A DNA stretch of 8,550 nt from Rhodospirillales bacterium. GTDB taxonomy: Bacteria > Pseudomonadota > Alphaproteobacteria > Acetobacterales > Acetobacteraceae. Under the pieces are notes generated by a model. That model did not search any database. It worked only from the letters and a program-made list of their open reading frames with translations, and was not told where the DNA came from. The stretch is from contig JAGWIL010000063.1 in the NCBI GenBank assembly GCA_028866335.1, forward strand, positions 1 through 8,550, in the 5' to 3' direction. A program made the translations under genes and the position numbers. Below, piece by piece: positions 7,107 to 8,550 of the stretch. How positions within the stretch are numbered: the stretch's first letter is position 1; each line of letters begins with the position of its first letter.

Positions 7107-7139
7107 CTTGACCTTCCCATGATAGGAGACCCATATCAT
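7107..7139 (+). promoter_or_regulatory. CueR/HmrR-type promoter of copA
   Basis: TTGACC (7108-7113) continues as TTCCCAT, giving the ACCTTCCC left half-site typical of CueR/HmrR copper boxes. The right half is degenerate (AGGAGACC), but TCCcATGATaGGA (7115-7127, centre 7121) is a dyad with five of six pairs. The -10 is ATATCA (7133-7138, 19-bp spacer) or the better TATCAT (7134-7139, 20-bp spacer). Copper-dependent activation by a MerR-family regulator is expected; that regulator gene is not in this window. Confidence 0.72.
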
Positions 7140-7144
7140 CGGGC

Positions 7145-8550
7145 ATGGATCAGGTTGTTATTTCCACAAAAAACACTGAACTCGCCATTGGCGGCATGAC
7201 CTGTGCGAGCTGTGTTGCTAGGGTTGAGAAAGTGCTGAAGCGTGTGCCGGGCGTGCAGAATGTTTCGGTGAATCTGGCCACCGAGCGCGCGCATGTTGTG
7301 GCCGGTTCCGGGGTGTCTCTGGCGGCGCTGGAAGAAGCCGTAGCCAAAGCCGGATATACCGCCAGCCCGGCTGAAACCCCGCGGCCGAGCCATGCAAAGC
7401 GGGAATTGATTGAGCTGCTGGCGGCGGCCGTATTATCCGCGCCGGTGGTGCTGGCCATGGCCGTACCGGTGCCGGGCTGGCTGCAATTGCTTTGTGCCAC
7501 GCTGGTGCAATTCTGGCTGGGCGCGCGGTTTTACCGGGCGGGGTTTCTGGCGGCGAAAGCGGGTTCCGGCAATATGGATCTACTGGTGGCGCTTGGCACC
7601 AGTGCCGCTTACGGGCTTTCGGTGTGGGATTTCTTTGCCGGTGGCCCGCTTTATTTCGAAAGTGCCGTGGCGGTGATCGCCCTTGTGCGGCTGGGTAAAT
7701 ATCTGGAAGGCCGGGCCAAGCGGGAGGCAGCGAAATCCATCTCTGGCCTGCAAAAGCTGCGGCCTGAACAGGCGCATCTGGCGGCGGGCGGGGATGTGCC
7801 GGTGGCATCACTCCAGCCTGGCGATGATATTCTCATCCGCCCGGGTGAGCGCGTGCCGGTGGATGGCGAGGTGTTGGCGGGCGAAAGCAGCGTGGATGAA
7901 AGCCCCGTCACCGGCGAGGCGCTGCCGCAACCGCGCGGGCCGGGGGCGAAGCTGCTGGCGGGCACGCTCAACCTGGATGGCGTTTTGCGCCTGCGCGTTA
8001 CGGCCGCCCCCGGCGAGAGCTTTCTAGACCGCATGGCGCGGTTGATCGACCAGGCGCAATCGGCCAAGCCGCGCGTACAGCGTTTGGCAGACAGAGTTTC
8101 CGCCTGGTTTGTGCCGGTGGTGCTGGTGCTGGCAGCGATTACCTTTGGGGCTTGGCTGCTATATGGTGCCAGCATTGCCCATGCGATTATCTGCGCTGTT
8201 TCAGTGTTGGTTATCGCTTGCCCCTGCGCGCTGGGGTTGGCGACGCCCGCGGCGATTATGGCCGGCACGGGTGCGGCGGCACAAGCGGGTATTCTGTTCC
8301 GTGATGCCGATGCGCTGGAGGCCGCGGCGAATATCGATGTTCTGGCCTTCGACAAAACCGGCACACTCACCACGGGCCAGCCGCAGCTGGCGGCGGTGAA
8401 AATGCTGGGCGGGCTGGATGAGGTGAGGCTGCGCAGCATCGCCGCGGCTTTGGCGGCAGAGGACACGCACCCGCTTTCCATCCCCTTGCGTCAGAATAAT
8501 GTGCAGCCTGCGGCGAATTTCAAATCCCTGCCCGGCAAGGGCGTGCAGGG
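7145..8550 (+). CDS. copA: Cu(I)-exporting P1B-type ATPase CopA (3' truncated)
   Basis: About 468 residues are visible; the frame is still open at the window end, and a full protein would be near 700-750. It pumps Cu(I) out of the cytoplasm using ATP. One HMA domain (residues 12-75) carries GMTCASC (17-23; Cys20, Cys23). Then come the first four membrane helices (about 88-195, including NMDLLVALGTSAAY), the actuator domain with SPVTGE (253-258), helices five and six with the metal-site CPC (Cys359-Pro-Cys361) in ACPCALGLATP, and the phosphorylation motif DKTGT with Asp403. The nucleotide domain starts with THPL, His442-Pro443 of the P1B HP signature. CPC plus the copper-type promoter favour Cu(I) or Ag(I) over zinc. 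ATG 7145 has no well-spaced SD: AGGAG at 7124-7128 is 16 nt away and within the operator, and the promoter predicts a near-leaderless mRNA. Confidence 0.95.
   Translation, partial: MDQVVISTKNTELAIGGMTCASCVARVEKVLKRVPGVQNVSVNLATERAHVVAGSGVSLAALEEAVAKAGYTASPAETPRPSHAKRELIELLAAAVLSAPVVLAMAVPVPGWLQLLCATLVQFWLGARFYRAGFLAAKAGSGNMDLLVALGTSAAYGLSVWDFFAGGPLYFESAVAVIALVRLGKYLEGRAKREAAKSISGLQKLRPEQAHLAAGGDVPVASLQPGDDILIRPGERVPVDGEVLAGESSVDESPVTGEALPQPRGPGAKLLAGTLNLDGVLRLRVTAAPGESFLDRMARLIDQAQSAKPRVQRLADRVSAWFVPVVLVLAAITFGAWLLYGASIAHAIICAVSVLVIACPCALGLATPAAIMAGTGAAAQAGILFRDADALEAAANIDVLAFDKTGTLTTGQPQLAAVKMLGGLDEVRLRSIAAALAAEDTHPLSIPLRQNNVQPAANFKSLPGKGVQ

Noticed and set aside
7124..7128. AGGAG as the Shine-Dalgarno of copA
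   Set aside because: 16 nt from the ATG, inside the predicted operator and upstream of the predicted transcription start; no alternative start codon lies at proper spacing in frame.
7218..7811. 197-codon minus-strand frame
   Set aside because: Pro/Arg-rich antisense shadow of the copA HMA and first membrane helices.
7651..8481. 276-codon open frame on the minus strand
   Set aside because: Complement of copA; the plus frame has all P1B-ATPase motifs. Ser/Ala/Pro-rich low-complexity translation is typical of a shadow frame.

Overview
The window reads as chromosomal DNA of a GC-rich alphaproteobacterium. A member of the Acetobacteraceae (an Acidocella/Acidiphilium-like acidophile) is the best guess, based on the style of the phasin, ClpS and ClpA proteins, but no rRNA or other marker gene is present to prove it. 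No mobile element, CRISPR array, tRNA or rRNA was seen. Genes are tightly packed: the longest stretch without a gene is 583-829, and it holds a terminator, a weak promoter candidate and a short upstream ORF.

Left part (1-3690): a phasin gene for polyhydroxyalkanoate granules ends in a strong intrinsic terminator. It is followed by clpS and clpA on the same strand, encoding the N-degron adaptor and the AAA+ unfoldase of the ClpAP protease. clpA has its own candidate promoter in the 150-bp clpS-clpA gap and ends in a strong bidirectional terminator shared with a convergent gene.

Middle part (3696-6840): a small zinc-ribbon PhnA/YjdM-family gene lies on the minus strand. Divergent from it are an EamA/DMT-type ten-helix membrane transporter and, 32 bp later, a 604-residue protein that joins a Cys-rich SEC-C-like N-terminus, a TPR array and a sulfotransferase domain. 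These two probably form an operon.

Right part (6848-8550): a copper-homeostasis divergon. A 65-residue HMA protein (CopZ-like chaperone, minus strand) and a Cu(I)-exporting P1B-type ATPase (CopA, plus strand, cut by the window end) are transcribed away from a 99-bp intergenic region. That region carries two back-to-back promoters with the architecture of CueR/HmrR (MerR family) copper promoters: CTTGAC -35 elements, about 19-bp spacers and a dyad centred in each spacer. The two dyads are 31 bp apart and form one large imperfect palindrome. The copA promoter geometry puts the transcription start at or within a base of the ATG, which suggests a leaderless copA mRNA. This divergon is the most interesting regulatory structure in the window. 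The regulator gene itself is not present here.
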